Source of the DNA: Aphrocallistes beatrix
Taxonomy: Eukaryota > Porifera > Hexactinellida > Sceptrulophora > Aphrocallistidae
Assembly (NCBI GenBank): GCA_963281255.1
Contig: OY725488.1
Span: 5,925,524 to 5,989,523, forward strand
Direction of reading: 5' to 3'
DNA: 64,000 nucleotides
Shown one piece after another: positions 32,451 through 43,652 of the stretch (its first letter is position 1; each line of letters begins with the position of its first letter). The notes under the pieces are model-generated. The model did no database searches, was not told the origin of the DNA, and saw only the letters and a program-made list of their open reading frames with translations. Position numbers and translations under genes: made by a program.

Positions 32451-33780
32451 TGGTTCGGGCGACCATTTGTAGGGAGCTCTTTTGGCAAGGACGGCGTCCA
32501 TATGTGTGTATGTATCTCCGTACGCGCGCGCTACTGCGAAATTTAATTAATAGTTTGATTTTTACCAAATTTCGCAAATTGGATCTCTGTATGGTGTAAA
32601 TGTTCATCGTCAATGTTTTTTGAAAAATCTCACCACTTCCGTTTTTTTATAAGCGTACTATATTCATATTTTAACACTCCATTGCAAAGCTTTGTTTAAA
32701 TATCTAAGTAAGAGCTCAACAACTATAATAAGGTATTTCACTATGTAGAATCCATTTTCGTACTTCGAATGTAAGAATGTAAATCTATTATGAATGTTTA
32801 TAAATTGAGTAGTCCCGATGTATTACGATATTCATAACCCAAGTGCCAAGTTACTTGATGGAGCTGCACTATCGGTCTGCTGACAGGCATTTTCTATTTC
32901 TAGCATGCATACATGCCAACGTGAGGCATGATAAAAGCGGGACGCATCGTTGAATTTTGCGGGACATGGCGGGACGCAATAGAAAAATATTATACATAGA
33001 ATTTAAAAAATTGGGATTGAATAAAACTTCATGTAAAAGCGGGACACTCATGAAAATTAACTCAATAGAAGAGCGAAAAAAGCAGGACGTCCCGCCCAAA
33101 ACGGGGCAGTCGGCACGTACTCTATGGGAAATTTTGGAGTTCTAGGGTGGGGGGGGGGGGGATTCGGCGCCTATGATATTAAGTATAATATTATATAAGT
33201 GTTAGGATTTAATTCGAGATATAACTACAAATAAATATAGGCATAGCCAGCCTAAGCCAGGGTGCGGCATGTGGGGCCAAGGCCGCACACTGAAAATTCC
33301 TGCCGCATGACAGGCCCAATTGTTTTTTTGTCAAGGCCCCGCGGCATTGCCGCAGGTAAACAGTTGGGGGGAAATGTTTGAAAGAAGAAGCCTCACCTAT
33401 TAATCAATTAAGTGTCTGGTTCCCGTATTTGAGACCAATACATAAGAAGACACATCTGGATAATATGAGTAAAGCTCCTAGCACGGTATATGGACTCTGC
33501 AATAGCTCCGTTCCTGTCGTAGGATGTGTAGACGCCGAGATGGGCTTCAGAACAGAAAAACAGACAAGGCATCGACTACAAATCTTGAACACAAAACGAA
33601 CCGACGCTGTTGCTAGGTAGACAATTCATGAAAAAGGAGGAAACAGTCACATTTAACGTCCGGGGGTAGGATCAAGCTAGGAGACCATTGGATACAGATC
33701 GACAGTCAGCGCAGGCGCCACAGATTTAGAAATGGTCCGATTTAACCGGAAAAGTGTCCAGGTTTTATGCCACCCATATG
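32451..33780. other. Repeat-rich gap splitting the retrotransposon remnant
   Basis: Contains the second copy of the 'gcgggac' repeat (about 32920-33090), a G-run at about 33149, and a GC-rich segment at 33240-33365 (agccagggtgcggcatg, ggccgcacactg, ctgccgcatgacagg) that resembles the hAT MITE at 10.82 kb. No gene. Confidence 0.45.
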
Positions 33781-34680
33781 CCTCCCCAGTAAACCGGGAA
33801 GGATCAGACCGATCGAATACTTCCCTTCTGCCCTGAGTCAAAGCCAGCGTAATTATTCGGCTGACCAGTTAGAGACATGGCAGTGCTCTTGAAGGCTGCT
33901 TTTAAGATAATGGATCTCTCTCAGAAGGATCGAAACCGACATTCACGCATTGGTTAATGGAATTACAGGACACACCTCTATAGGTGGAGGTGCCAGCGGT
34001 TAAGGACAACGTAGTGGCCGACTATTCGAGTAGGAAGGGTAAGGTGAGTATTGACTGGGAAGTAAACGACGAGCAACTCTTCGAGGAGAAGATATAGACA
34101 GTAAATTTACAAACGGAAATCGAGACAACAAAGCAGAAGGACCCTGTGATCTCCTACATATGCAATACGACAATTACGAAGAGAAGGTAGAGTATGGGCT
34201 GGTCAGTTAAAGAATGTCAACAAACATTTGAAGGTAGCAAAGGGGGATATTGCTTTTCGAAGGGCGGATTGTAGTCCCGAAAGAGTTGCACCTCAAAGTG
34301 GTTAAGGCAGTTCACTGCTGCACCATTTTGGACTGAAATGGACGCTTGGATCACTCCACAGGTCCTATTATTGGAGGAGAATGCGGCGAGACAGCTGTGA
34401 ATTCTGTCTTTAGTGTGTCAGCGTACGAAGCCTACAAACGATGGGAAGGAACAGGAATTGGATATCAGCGATGGAACTCCAGGATGTGTCGTGGTATAGA
34501 CGTGGGTACTCTGCCTTGGCGGATGGAGGATATCGCCACTTCTCACGGTGGATCTATTCAGTCGATACGTTGAGTTGCAGCCCTGAAGGATCGGGAAGCT
34601 ACAAGCTTGTGAGCGCCTTTGAACAAGGATGGGTCTACAGAGACATGGAGTACCCAAGAGAATCCTGAGCGACCAAGGGA
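33780..34680 (+). pseudogene. Ty3-like pol remnant: RNase H-like region and integrase core
   Basis: Frames on the plus strand give GRIRPIEYFPSALSQSQRNY (RNase-H-like entry) and DNVVADYSSRKGKVSIDWEV. An integrase part then appears in alternating frames: DVGTLPWADGGYRHF, DLFSRYVELQPLKDREATS, FEQGWVYRHGVPKRILSDQG. The D...D spacing of a DDE integrase core is recognisable. Several frameshifts and stops make it non-functional. It ends abruptly at a 49-bp MITE. Confidence 0.6.
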
Positions 34681-34683
34681 ATA

Positions 34684-34732
34684 CAGTGGAATTCACTTAT
34701 TAGCCCGAGTTGCTAATAAGTGAATTCCACTG
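34684..34732. mobile_element. 49-bp minimal MITE
   Basis: Almost pure terminal repeats: CAGTGGAATTCACTTATTAG, a few bases, then the complementary end, with TA on both sides (34682-34683 and 34733-34734). Same family as 14364-14521. Confidence 0.85.
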
Positions 34733-34744
34733 TATTTCCTATTT

Positions 34745-35330
34745 CCTTTTACTCATCAGTCAAATATTCGCCGGTAGGTAAAATTACACACATCAACTAA
34801 TCCTTCTTCATAGCACAGACCTGTTATGGCATTAAAACAACCTGGTGTATTACCTCGTGATCCTGCTTGCTTCAAGAAATTTTCGGATTTATCGAATTTG
34901 AGCAAATAACTGATCAGTGACAAACAATTCCTTCTCAGATAAACAAATAGCATGAGGCGATTTCAGCTGATTTTGTGTGAATGATCTTAAAATTCTCCGT
35001 TTAAACTTATCACCTGTATACGATGGTTGCTCTTATCTGCTATATAAACTTCATTCGCTTTGTCATCAATGGCTATTCCTCTAGGATTTTTTAACATTCC
35101 ATTCCCTGTGCCACTGGAGCAACTTTCCAGTATCGGATTATCCCTCCTCATATTCAGGAATTAACTCAATCAGACCTGCTTCTTCTATAGCTATCATAAT
35201 TCGTTCAGAAAAACAACGAAACTCAATCAGATTTGAATTTCCAACAGATACCCTCAGCTCTTCTTTTGCTTTCATTTCTGCTTCACAAGTTGATTTAATT
35301 AAATCGACCTTTTTTAAAAAAATCTTTGAC
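34745..35330 (-). pseudogene. NHL gene fragment (sister of 18.4 and 25.1 kb pieces)
   Basis: Minus-strand frames give an N-terminal coiled-coil end, then GIAIDDKANEVYIADKSNHR, QVYTGDKFKR, SPHAICLSEKELFVTD, SENFLKQAGSRGNTPGCFN and GLCYEEGLVDVCNFTYRR. It joins uninterrupted the two halves that are separated by 6 kb elsewhere, so it shows what the intact gene looked like. It has frameshifts and stops and lacks both ends. Confidence 0.65.
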
Positions 35331-36869
35331 GCTCAAATATCGATCTACAGCTTGTGTGAAGTCCTGCCATACCACAGCTTGCTCCACTGCCCGGCACCAC
35401 GGTCCCCTCCAGACAGGGTTTCATCCAGCTTTCTAAAGTCATACCCCTAGATGGACGTCACCATTTTTCGACGCTCCTAGACTCATTTTTAATAGCAATT
35501 TTATATATGTTTTATGCCACGCGCCTAGCCCCAAAAAATCATACGCCTAGTTATGATCCATGGGATCAAATACGCGCCCAGTACGCCTGGATGAAAGCCT
35601 GCCTCCAGACCTGGGGGGGGGTGCCCTCCCAGGTACCCACACTTGGCGCCTATGGCTGCACCACCATCAATCTAGGGATAAATCATCAAGCAACAGACTA
35701 TTTGATTAATACTTTGTACTGTCGCAATAATATAATTCAATATGTACTAAATTTTTCTAACTATATTCTATCCCTCTAGCTGAGCACACCTTGCTAGCCT
35801 CCCGTTCCGGGAGGCTAGCAAATCAAAATCTTGAAAGTGGTGGGGGGGGCCCCCCCCTAATTTGGCTAACTCTACCTATGGTGATGAGATTTCGCGAAAA
35901 ATACTGCTAGTGCACATCTACACCATAAAGAGATCCTACATGTGAAATTTGGTAAAGATGGGACTGTTATTTTTCGCAGTAGCGATCGTAAGGATAGAGA
36001 TACGGACAGACGTAGAACGCCGTCCATGCCATAAAGACAACTCCTTAAAGGAACTGCACTAAAATGCAATACAACTAAAAGTATTGATTGAGTATATATG
36101 CTAGTAATACATTTCTAAGCTCTATTCTACGTGGTTAATGATTTTAGGCAGAACATGTATTAGTTTAACCATCTTCGACCGCATCCCTGGTCCATTTTTG
36201 AGATTTGGATGGCAGGTCTCATATACAGAGGGCTATGCCCAGCACAAATACTATCCAGAATTTTCGTGAGGAAGTGCTGACTCAATAACAGGTGAATAAC
36301 CAGATTGTCGGCCTATATCACGTAGTGAATTTGTCTAGTCGACTCCCCACTACTGACATTTATAACAATGTATTTTCACTGATTCTTTCAAATATGCATA
36401 GCAATAAATAAAGATTATAGATCGGCATATCTAATACAATCGTTCCAAGATGTCCAGCATCTGCATTCTTGAGGATGACGTCTACTGAGCTAATCTATCG
36501 CTGTTGGAATATCTACAGGTATGTCAAGGTGGATTGTGGGAAGCGTTAAACCTGTCCGTCGTTGAATAGTCATTGACGATCGGAAATCAGAAATTACTTT
36601 AAGAAAATGAGCACGATTCTGATGGTTGGAAACATTGAAGTAGTCTGTGCGAGAGTCAGAGTAGGACTAGAGGCAAGCTTATTTGTCCAAGCTCCTCTAG
36701 ATGTTGCCTATACTTGATCTGCCTGTTGCTCGCTGTACTAGTCGCAAGTCGCTTGAAGCTGTTGCACTCTTCAGTTGAGAGATTCAACATATGTAATATA
36801 TGGTACTACCTATTGTCTATAAAGCTGAAGGGGGTTCTCGAGCACCTAAAGCACTCCCCCGTGGATACA
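35331..36869. other. Spacer, no gene recognised
   Basis: Mixed unique and repeat-like DNA. Apart from the hairpin at 35791 and the G/C run I see no coding signal. The frames at 35.5-35.8 and 36.7-36.9 kb have no recognisable motif. Confidence 0.4.
35791..35821. other. Perfect 14-bp-arm hairpin
   Basis: TTGCTAGCCTCCCG, loop TTC, CGGGAGGCTAGCAA. It is followed by a G/C homopolymer pair (gggggggcccccccc at about 35845). Neither neighbour is a gene. Confidence 0.9.
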
Positions 36870-38090
36870 CTACTGGTTAGAATCTGTCTCGCTGAAAGTT
36901 AAAGTTGTCACAAGAACAGACAATCTTGTTGTTCGGGGTGACAACAATTCCATTAGGTTTTATTTTCTTGTCTTCATCCTGACTACCTCCTAGTGTATAG
37001 GAGAATGCCTGCTGGAGAGAATACCTTGTTACACTTAGCTGTGAAGTCACCGATAAGGATATTGTTCTGTTTATCAAAACAGAAGCAATATTCTCCTTCT
37101 ACCTGATAGTTACATCCCTTCTCACGACAGATGAATGAACAGAGTTTGTTACCAGATTTGTGGAATACGTGAAGACACGAGATATCTTGTAAGCTCAGTA
37201 CATACACTTCCTCATTTAGTGTCTTCACGTCACAGGGTCTAGAAGTAGTAGAGTATTGAATGGAATGTTTAAACCTGAGTTCACAATCCATAACGAAAAC
37301 TCTGTTGGTTATGGCTATCAGCTACATATACAGATCTCCATTACTGGAGACAGAGATGAGTAGAGGATCAGAGAATTCGCTTTCTCCAGATCCCTTCTTA
37401 CTACTCTAGACACTAAGTCTGGTAACTTGTAACGCAAAATGGAGCACTCTACAATGTCGCTAAATATATTCTTCTCACTGATAGCTACTCCCGCTAGACT
37501 AAGTAATTCTCCTTGACCGAATGAGTGAATGTATTCTCCTTAGAGAATACGCAGTCTCTACTTGACATAATACTACGATCCACTACATATATGAGATGAC
37601 TAGTCTCATCATATGCTATGCCACTAGTCCAATGGAGTTGTCCAGGTCATGTCCCTTCCTCACAGACAGAGATACGTGGTTGTGAGAGTGCGGGGTAGTT
37701 AGGGATGGAGATCTGCTTCTGGACCAGCTGTCCCAGTTGAGAGATGGTCTCCTTCACCTATCGTGTTTCGTACTGGAACGACAGCTCCATTGGTCGAGTC
37801 ACCTCCAGATCTCTCAGCTTAGTCTCGATATCCTCCGTCATCTTCTCTCTCAAAGAGTGGAGCAAATTCTCAGCCATTTTCTCTTGGAGTGTTCATGGGT
37901 TACGAAGAGCTGTTGTCTCGTCCTGTCTCTTTTGCTCGCATCTCGTCCCTCCTCTCGCGGTACTTCAAGAGAAGCTCTACACGTCGCCTATTCACTGTCT
38001 GCACCAGCTCACCAAAGCGTGAGTTGATTTCTACCTCCACTCGATACATTACGACGGCTATTGGTTCAGGGAATCTCTCTGCCATTCTAT
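36870..38090 (-). pseudogene. Third NHL/coiled-coil gene, decayed
   Basis: It starts at an ATG near 38085 (MAERFPEPIAVVMYRVEVEI), continues in coiled-coil style (VNRRRVELLLKYRERRDEM), then shifts frame to QEKMAENLLHSLREKMTEDI. Further frames give NHL-like strands: AYDETSHLIYVVDRS, PCDVKTLNEEVYVLSLQDIS, GEYCFCFDKQNNILIGDFT and NGIVVTPNNKIVCSCDNFN. The order of coiled coil then NHL repeats equals that of the 25 kb copy but the sequence differs, so it is a paralogue. Multiple frameshifts and stops. Confidence 0.62.
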
Positions 38091-38767
38091 TTGGTTGTAT
38101 CAGTTTTGTACTAGAAATGGCGTATCAGGATTGAGTGTATATTTATAGTGTGACTACTGCTCCCGCTGGAGAAAGAGTGCAACCACATCTCGTGCTTTGT
38201 GTCTAGAACTAAGCTATTTCTCAGAAACTGGATTAATGATATATTTTTTCAAAATACTCTCCATTATTTGCGACACAACGCTGTAGCAGTTCGAGTGAAT
38301 AACAATGATTTTAGACTGGGTGGAATTTTTGGGTGAGAAATAGTCCAAGGGCATCCGGGAGGCTTTTTGGTATGGAATAGCAAATTTCAATATTCTTCCT
38401 ATTTGAAATTTTTCACAATTTCCTACTTTTGAACCGACTGGCGTTGTTCAACCTTGATCGAGGGCTTGTATATTGAAGATATCCATCAACTAATGTATGA
38501 ATTGTCCCATATCTATAACTCATTTTATTCATGACAGATCATCATTTTAATGTTGGAATCGTGCTCAGTACTACTAAATTTCCAGCGATTTGATATATAC
38601 ATATTGACCATATTTGGAGAATCTTTTGTTTGCCCGTTCCTAGCAATGGTCAGGAATGTAAAAAATTCGATCTACAAATTTTGGAGTAACATATTGAGTG
38701 ACCCCTTGTCTTTCTCGGCTGAGTTCAGGGATTACGAATATGCTAATTAGAACGCTCTAATATACTA

Positions 38768-40133
38768 CAGGGTGATACAAAAGTTCTGCAACTATAAATT
38801 CTACAGGGTGGCTTGTAAGTTCTGTCCCAAGCTTTATTAGGTATAAAATTTCTTAAACTCAAACAATCTTAGTTATTATGGTCTTTAGATATTGTAATTC
38901 GAATATTTTCAATGATTTTAAAAGATTTTTCGATTCTATGACTTAGAAATATGTTTGTATGGTGAGTTTTGAGAAAAAAAAATGTGTCCTGGCACGCAGC
39001 GAAAATCGTGAATCAGGGCCCACTGCTTTTCAAGTTATCTTCCCAGAGTCTTCAAATCCTAGGAAAAATTAGCTCACACATTTTCCTCGAACGCTATAAA
39101 TTTGTAGAAATATAGAATGTTTCGATCAGTATATATATTGAGAACCTTTTGGATCAGATTTTTTGGTGATGTGAAAAAAGGTGCCATTTTGGGTGATTTT
39201 GCTAAATGTACCTAATTTGAAGTCGTGAAATAATAACTTTATCTCGTTTCTGATAATGAATGCAATGGATTTGTGAAATATTTCAATGGTGAATGAAAGG
39301 TATCTGGTGCTAAATCGTCATGGAACATCGATTTTAGAGACATTTTTTACAGAAGCAGTGGCCTGGATTCTCGATTTTCGCTGCGTGCCAGGACACATTT
39401 TTTTTTCTCAAAACTCACCATACAGAACATATTTCTAAGTCATAGAATCGAAAAATCTTATAAAATCATTGAGAATAGTCGAATTACAATCTCTAAAGAC
39501 CATAATAACTAAGATTGTTTGAGTTTAAGAAATTTTATACCTAATAAAGCTTGGGACAGAACTTACAAGCCACCCTGTACTTCATTGATTTGACTAAGAT
39601 AATTTAGTCTAACTTTAAATCAGTTTGCATCTATGGAATCTACCACCCTTCTAGTTTAGAAATGAACACTTCATTGCGCAAAATATTTTTTATACAAATT
39701 TTTGAAATAGTATATATCCGGGACTCCAATACTCTTATCTCAAAAATGTCAAGTTCGGAAAAAACTTTTTTCTCCTGTTTAAATATATTTATATCTTCCT
39801 ATAGTCAGTTATTAATTCAAAATACTAATATATGGCTATTTCTTTTGGTTTATTGACCGGGAATCACCAATAAGAACTACAATTGTTAAAGTATAATCAT
39901 AGAATGTACCAAGCATTCGAGATTTTTTTCTTTTGATTTTTCGCTTTTTTCTAAACACACAAACATTTATGATCCACCTTAGCAAATACATTAGGAAAGA
40001 GAGGCAATTGGATTGCAAAATAATGGAAATAATCCTTATGATTCTCAAGTAAAACGAAATGTCGGATGTTAGATTCTCATGTGTAAGTATAATACTTCAG
40101 CAAAATTTGTTGCAGAACTTTTGGATCACCCTG
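38768..40133. mobile_element. MITE with CAGGGTGATACAAAAGTTCT ends, carrying an inserted MITE
   Basis: The left end CAGGGTGATACAAAAGTTCT matches the reverse complement of the right end with one difference over 25 bp. TA lies outside both ends (38766-38767 and 40134-40135). Another element was inserted 36 bp inside its left end. Removing that leaves about 590 bp without coding capacity. Confidence 0.87.
38804..39577. mobile_element. 774-bp MITE with ~215-bp inverted repeats, nested
   Basis: The ends CAGGGTGGCTTGTAAGTTCT and its reverse complement continue as inverted repeats for about 215 bp. TA at 38802-38803 and 39578-39579. The arms include ggcacgcagcgaaaatcg and its complement. Arms are highly similar, indicating recent insertion. 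Confidence 0.9.
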
Positions 40134-40539
40134 TATATGTGGAATATAGGGAGGTTTGGTTGTATCATGTGATAGTGGCAGGCATGGTAGAATGTGGTAT
40201 TATATTCCACATATGAAATATCAGAGCGTTCTAATTAGCATATTCGTAATCACCGAACCTAGCCGAGGAAAACAAGGGTTGGATATGGTTATTCTAAAAT
40301 TTGAGATCGGAATTTTGGTTCAAGTGGCTCCAAGTTAGAAATATTGGCATTGGAGTTATAATAATCGATATTAACGTTCAGAACCCCTAACAGGGATCTA
40401 AAAATAAAAAACAAACACTTTTGGCAATTTTTTGAAAATAAATAATTTTCTCATGGGTAAGACCAACTTTAAATTATTCCCTCATATCATAAAGCAATAA
40501 TATATTATTGTGATAAAACAAAACTGGATTGCAGTTAAG

Positions 40540-40830
40540 AGGAGCAGAAACTGCTATAACGGCCAGTCTATACATGGCCAGCGCCATGTTTATCGGCAGT
40601 AGGTGTCCTAAGAGGGATTTCTCTGAAAGTGGGTGTCCATTTATGGAGGGATATATTGTACAATATGATAAAACAGGACGCAGTGGGTGTCTGGACACCC
40701 GGGACCCCCTGGTGGCGCCGGCCCTGCTATATAGCAGTCACCTGTGCATAACGGCCACTTAGAAATAGTCCCGTGGTCGACTTTCTTATACAATTGATCT
40801 CTGTATAACGACCACCTGTACATAACGGTC
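40540..40830. repeat. Repeat with 'cataacggccac' words, probable MITE remnant
   Basis: Internal inverted and direct words (ataacggccagt, gcataacggccact, tataacgaccacctg, gtacataacggtca) and a GC-rich centre ggtggcgccggccctgc. Both strands are open over short distances because of this structure. No termini defined. Confidence 0.5.
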
Positions 40831-40859
40831 ATTTTTCATCATTTCAGAGAGGTCCATAT

Positions 40860-41185
40860 ATTCAGTATAACTCTGAAATATTGGTTCCGGGGGGTCCATA
40901 CATTCCGTGACAAGTTTTGCACTCTAGTTTGTTTTTATTAGAACAAAACCATGCACACGTCGGCTTTGAGAGGGAGTCCATATTATTTCAGTATACACTG
41001 AAATATTGTTTTCGAAGGGGGTCCAAATATTTCGAAACATAAGGACCGGGAGGACCAATCATTTCAGAGGGGGTCGATATATTTCAGTATAACATTGAAA
41101 TTTTGGTTCCGGGAGGTCCAAAAATTTCGAAACATAAGGACCGGGAGGAACCATTCTGGTGGTCCGGAAATTTTTCGTGACCTTT
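40860..41185. repeat. GGTCC-type repeat, diverged copy
   Basis: Units such as ttggttccggggggtccata, ataaggaccgggaggaccaa and agaggggtccatat, with 'ccgtgacaag' and 'cgtgacctttc' at inner and outer positions resembling the family ends. Confidence 0.6.
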
Positions 41186-41939
41186 CAAAATTGTTGAAAT
41201 ATTTCAAAATTTTACACATTAGCTTAATTGATTCATTGTATAAAGATTAGATACATTGGCGATATATTTTATTCCTTAATAACATTATAGTGAGTTATTC
41301 TCTAGATTTTCGTAAGTTAGGAAACAGTCGGAATCAATAGAGTCTATTATGTCCCTTTTTCCTTTTCTATGCGATATCTATCGAACAATTCATTTTAAAT
41401 ATGCTAAACATGTTATTAACGAATATAAATACATCCCCAAAGTATCTTTCAAAATTGTTGTTTTCAATCAATTACTTCTTCAATCAAGACAGACCCATAG
41501 TTCAGTCAAATTTGAGCGATTTTGTTACGCACCAACAATAGTAGTCAAACCTGGTTTAACCGATCCGGTCGCCCCTGCAAAATATTGAAATCTAACATTA
41601 TTCCAACTAATCTAACACATATTTCCAACTAACAACGGCTTAGCTAATAGGCTTACACATCTGCATCTTTTCTAAATATTAGGTAAGCATTTGAGATTAA
41701 ATTTATATTTACTATGTGTAGTATGCCATAAATTATTGTATTAGTTTAACGATGATGAAACTTAATGAACAAAAAGGACAATTTGTGTCCAATATTAGCC
41801 AAACTTTGGAAACGTCCCTGAGACAATGATTTGTACCTGAATGTGCTGAGGTTATGCAACAGTTTATTCCATATATATATTTGAACGAATCTAATTTATA
41901 AACCAACCACTCGCTAATGAGAATTATTGAATCATCAGA

Positions 41940-43652
41940 ATGGAAATGTTAAACAATTTTTATCTGAGCGAATTGGGGGATGGTGGCGAGTTCAAGGGAT
42001 TCTCTATCGTGGCGGAAGGAGTTCCCTATTTACAAGGAGTAAGTGAAATCATCCCAAACAAAAAAAATCTCAAAACTATCACCTCATCATTACAGTCGCT
42101 TGGTTTCACTGTAAGAGAAATAGACACGACAAACTCAGATGAGAACACGACCAATATAATTGGGACTAGAACTGAAAAATTGCTCTATCAAGTCCCGAGA
42201 GAAATCGAAACGTTCAAACTGCAGAAACAGAATATCCATTGGTTTATTTTTTATTATACTGGCTTTATCAAGGACTCTGATCTCATCATGCCATGGGGGA
42301 GTACGAACATTATCAACCTAATTCAAGATATGAATGAGTTGTTAGCCGGGACACCGAAAATGTTCCTCTTCGAATGCACGCATCTACCTGGCCCTGATCA
42401 GGACGCAGTCTCTAATTTTGAGAATGTGTCAGGATCAGACTACCTGCTCTGCTTCTCGACACAGTTTGGTTGCAGATCGTTTCACGGAGAAGTATCCTGG
42501 TGGACGGACCATCTCAGCAAGCAACTTATCAACAGCCAGAAGCTAAATTATAACATGATTGAATCAATGGATTCCATTGCATTGCAGTTTAAAAACACAA
42601 TCTTCAATTCCTCCAAAGATCCGACTAGAATTGGATGTCCACTCTACTATAATCGTCTTGATGATAAAATACTCAAATTTCCTCAATTTCAACCCTTGGA
42701 AGAGCTAGAGGCAGCTTCTCCTTTCCCGCTCCAAAAATCAGTTACGATTTTCCTCCTCTACGCTCACGAGGATCGGCCTGATGGAGATCCCTACGTTTTG
42801 AGATTGGTAGACGCCCTCTACCAACTCAACTTTATAGTCGAATGTGACCTCTACTTCACACAAAGCGACATGTCATTGAGTCAATGGATAGTGCACAGCT
42901 TGGAGAATTGCGACTACACGATGATAGTAGGTTCGCCTACACTGAGGGATTTGATGCTGAATGGCGAAACTCAACCAATCAACCACAATAATCGAACGCT
43001 TCATTTTTCAGGCAGTGTGATTTACTCAAATCTCCTGAACCCGAGGTTTACACAGAAGCTTATTCCAGTAGTACTGCATGAGAGCTATATGACCCTCAGA
43101 CCAGAGAGTCTGTTTCCTAGTCCCATATCAGGAAATGAAATATACTACCTAAGGGAAGTACCCGAGTCACCTTCTCATATTAGATTCAGTCTGCCAGCAC
43201 CTGATTTTACCAAAATATTCTGTAGACTGCAAAACATCAAACTCGGCCCTCGCATGAAAAATCCGTTCAATTACCTCGACGCCTACACCGGTTTTACACC
43301 ACGTAAGATCGTAAATTGCGGGATAGACCCAGCCCTTAGCGCACACTTGCAGGAGTTTATTGGTGGCGATATCGGATTGCTGGCTAGTGTTGTGAGCGAA
43401 GGACTGCAGAAAAATGAATGGAAATTCTTGGCCAGACATTTGGGACTGAAAGAGGGAAAGATCAGTGAGCTTGAGTACGACTGGGAGAGGGATGGGTTGC
43501 AAGAAGTTAAAATAAAGATGCTATTGGATTGGAGGAAACAAGATGATGAAGCTACATACTTGAAACTATGTAACTCATTGCGGAAGATTCAGTGTAACTC
43601 TGTCGTCTTAGATGTACATAAACACATCGCTGAGAAATATAAGAAATACTAA
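41940..43652 (+). CDS. Pseudocaspase-SEFIR-Death domain signalling protein
   Basis: Intronless, 570 residues, good ATG context (agaATGG). Residues ~17-215 resemble a caspase/C14 fold: a first strand KGFSIVAEG, helix LKTITSSLQSLGFTVREI, strand IHWFIFYYTGF where caspases have the catalytic S-H-G (histidine absent), strand PKMFLFECTH where caspases have Q-A-C-R-G (cysteine kept), and SDYLLCFSTQFGCRS...SWWTDHL, matching the caspase small-subunit start. Residues ~265-400 are a SEFIR domain: VTIFLLYAHEDRPDGDPYV, VECDLYFTQ, WIVHSLENCDYTMIVGSPT and later KLIPVVL. Residues ~465-560 are a Death domain: WKFLARHLGLKEGKISELEY and KIKMLLDWRKQ. SEFIR domains serve IL-17-receptor/Act1 signalling, and Death domains recruit caspase or kinase adaptors. 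With no transmembrane segment it is likely a cytosolic adaptor. Catalysis is unlikely. Confidence 0.82.
   Translation: MEMLNNFYLSELGDGGEFKGFSIVAEGVPYLQGVSEIIPNKKNLKTITSSLQSLGFTVREIDTTNSDENTTNIIGTRTEKLLYQVPREIETFKLQKQNIHWFIFYYTGFIKDSDLIMPWGSTNIINLIQDMNELLAGTPKMFLFECTHLPGPDQDAVSNFENVSGSDYLLCFSTQFGCRSFHGEVSWWTDHLSKQLINSQKLNYNMIESMDSIALQFKNTIFNSSKDPTRIGCPLYYNRLDDKILKFPQFQPLEELEAASPFPLQKSVTIFLLYAHEDRPDGDPYVLRLVDALYQLNFIVECDLYFTQSDMSLSQWIVHSLENCDYTMIVGSPTLRDLMLNGETQPINHNNRTLHFSGSVIYSNLLNPRFTQKLIPVVLHESYMTLRPESLFPSPISGNEIYYLREVPESPSHIRFSLPAPDFTKIFCRLQNIKLGPRMKNPFNYLDAYTGFTPRKIVNCGIDPALSAHLQEFIGGDIGLLASVVSEGLQKNEWKFLARHLGLKEGKISELEYDWERDGLQEVKIKMLLDWRKQDDEATYLKLCNSLRKIQCNSVVLDVHKHIAEKYKKY

Larger units (their letters stand above)
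38705..40276. mobile_element. Outer foldback surrounding nested MITEs
   Basis: Arms at about 38705-38763 (tttctcggctgagttcaggg ... ctaattagaacgctct) and 40220-40276 are reverse complements over about 57 bp. They enclose the two nested elements listed separately, plus a small hairpin tatgtggaatata ... tatattccacata (40134-40213). Termini not defined. Confidence 0.7.

Noticed and set aside
38240..38340. Possible C-terminal mariner/IS630-like transposase scrap (CVANNGEYFEK on the minus strand)
   Set aside because: Too short and isolated to assign.
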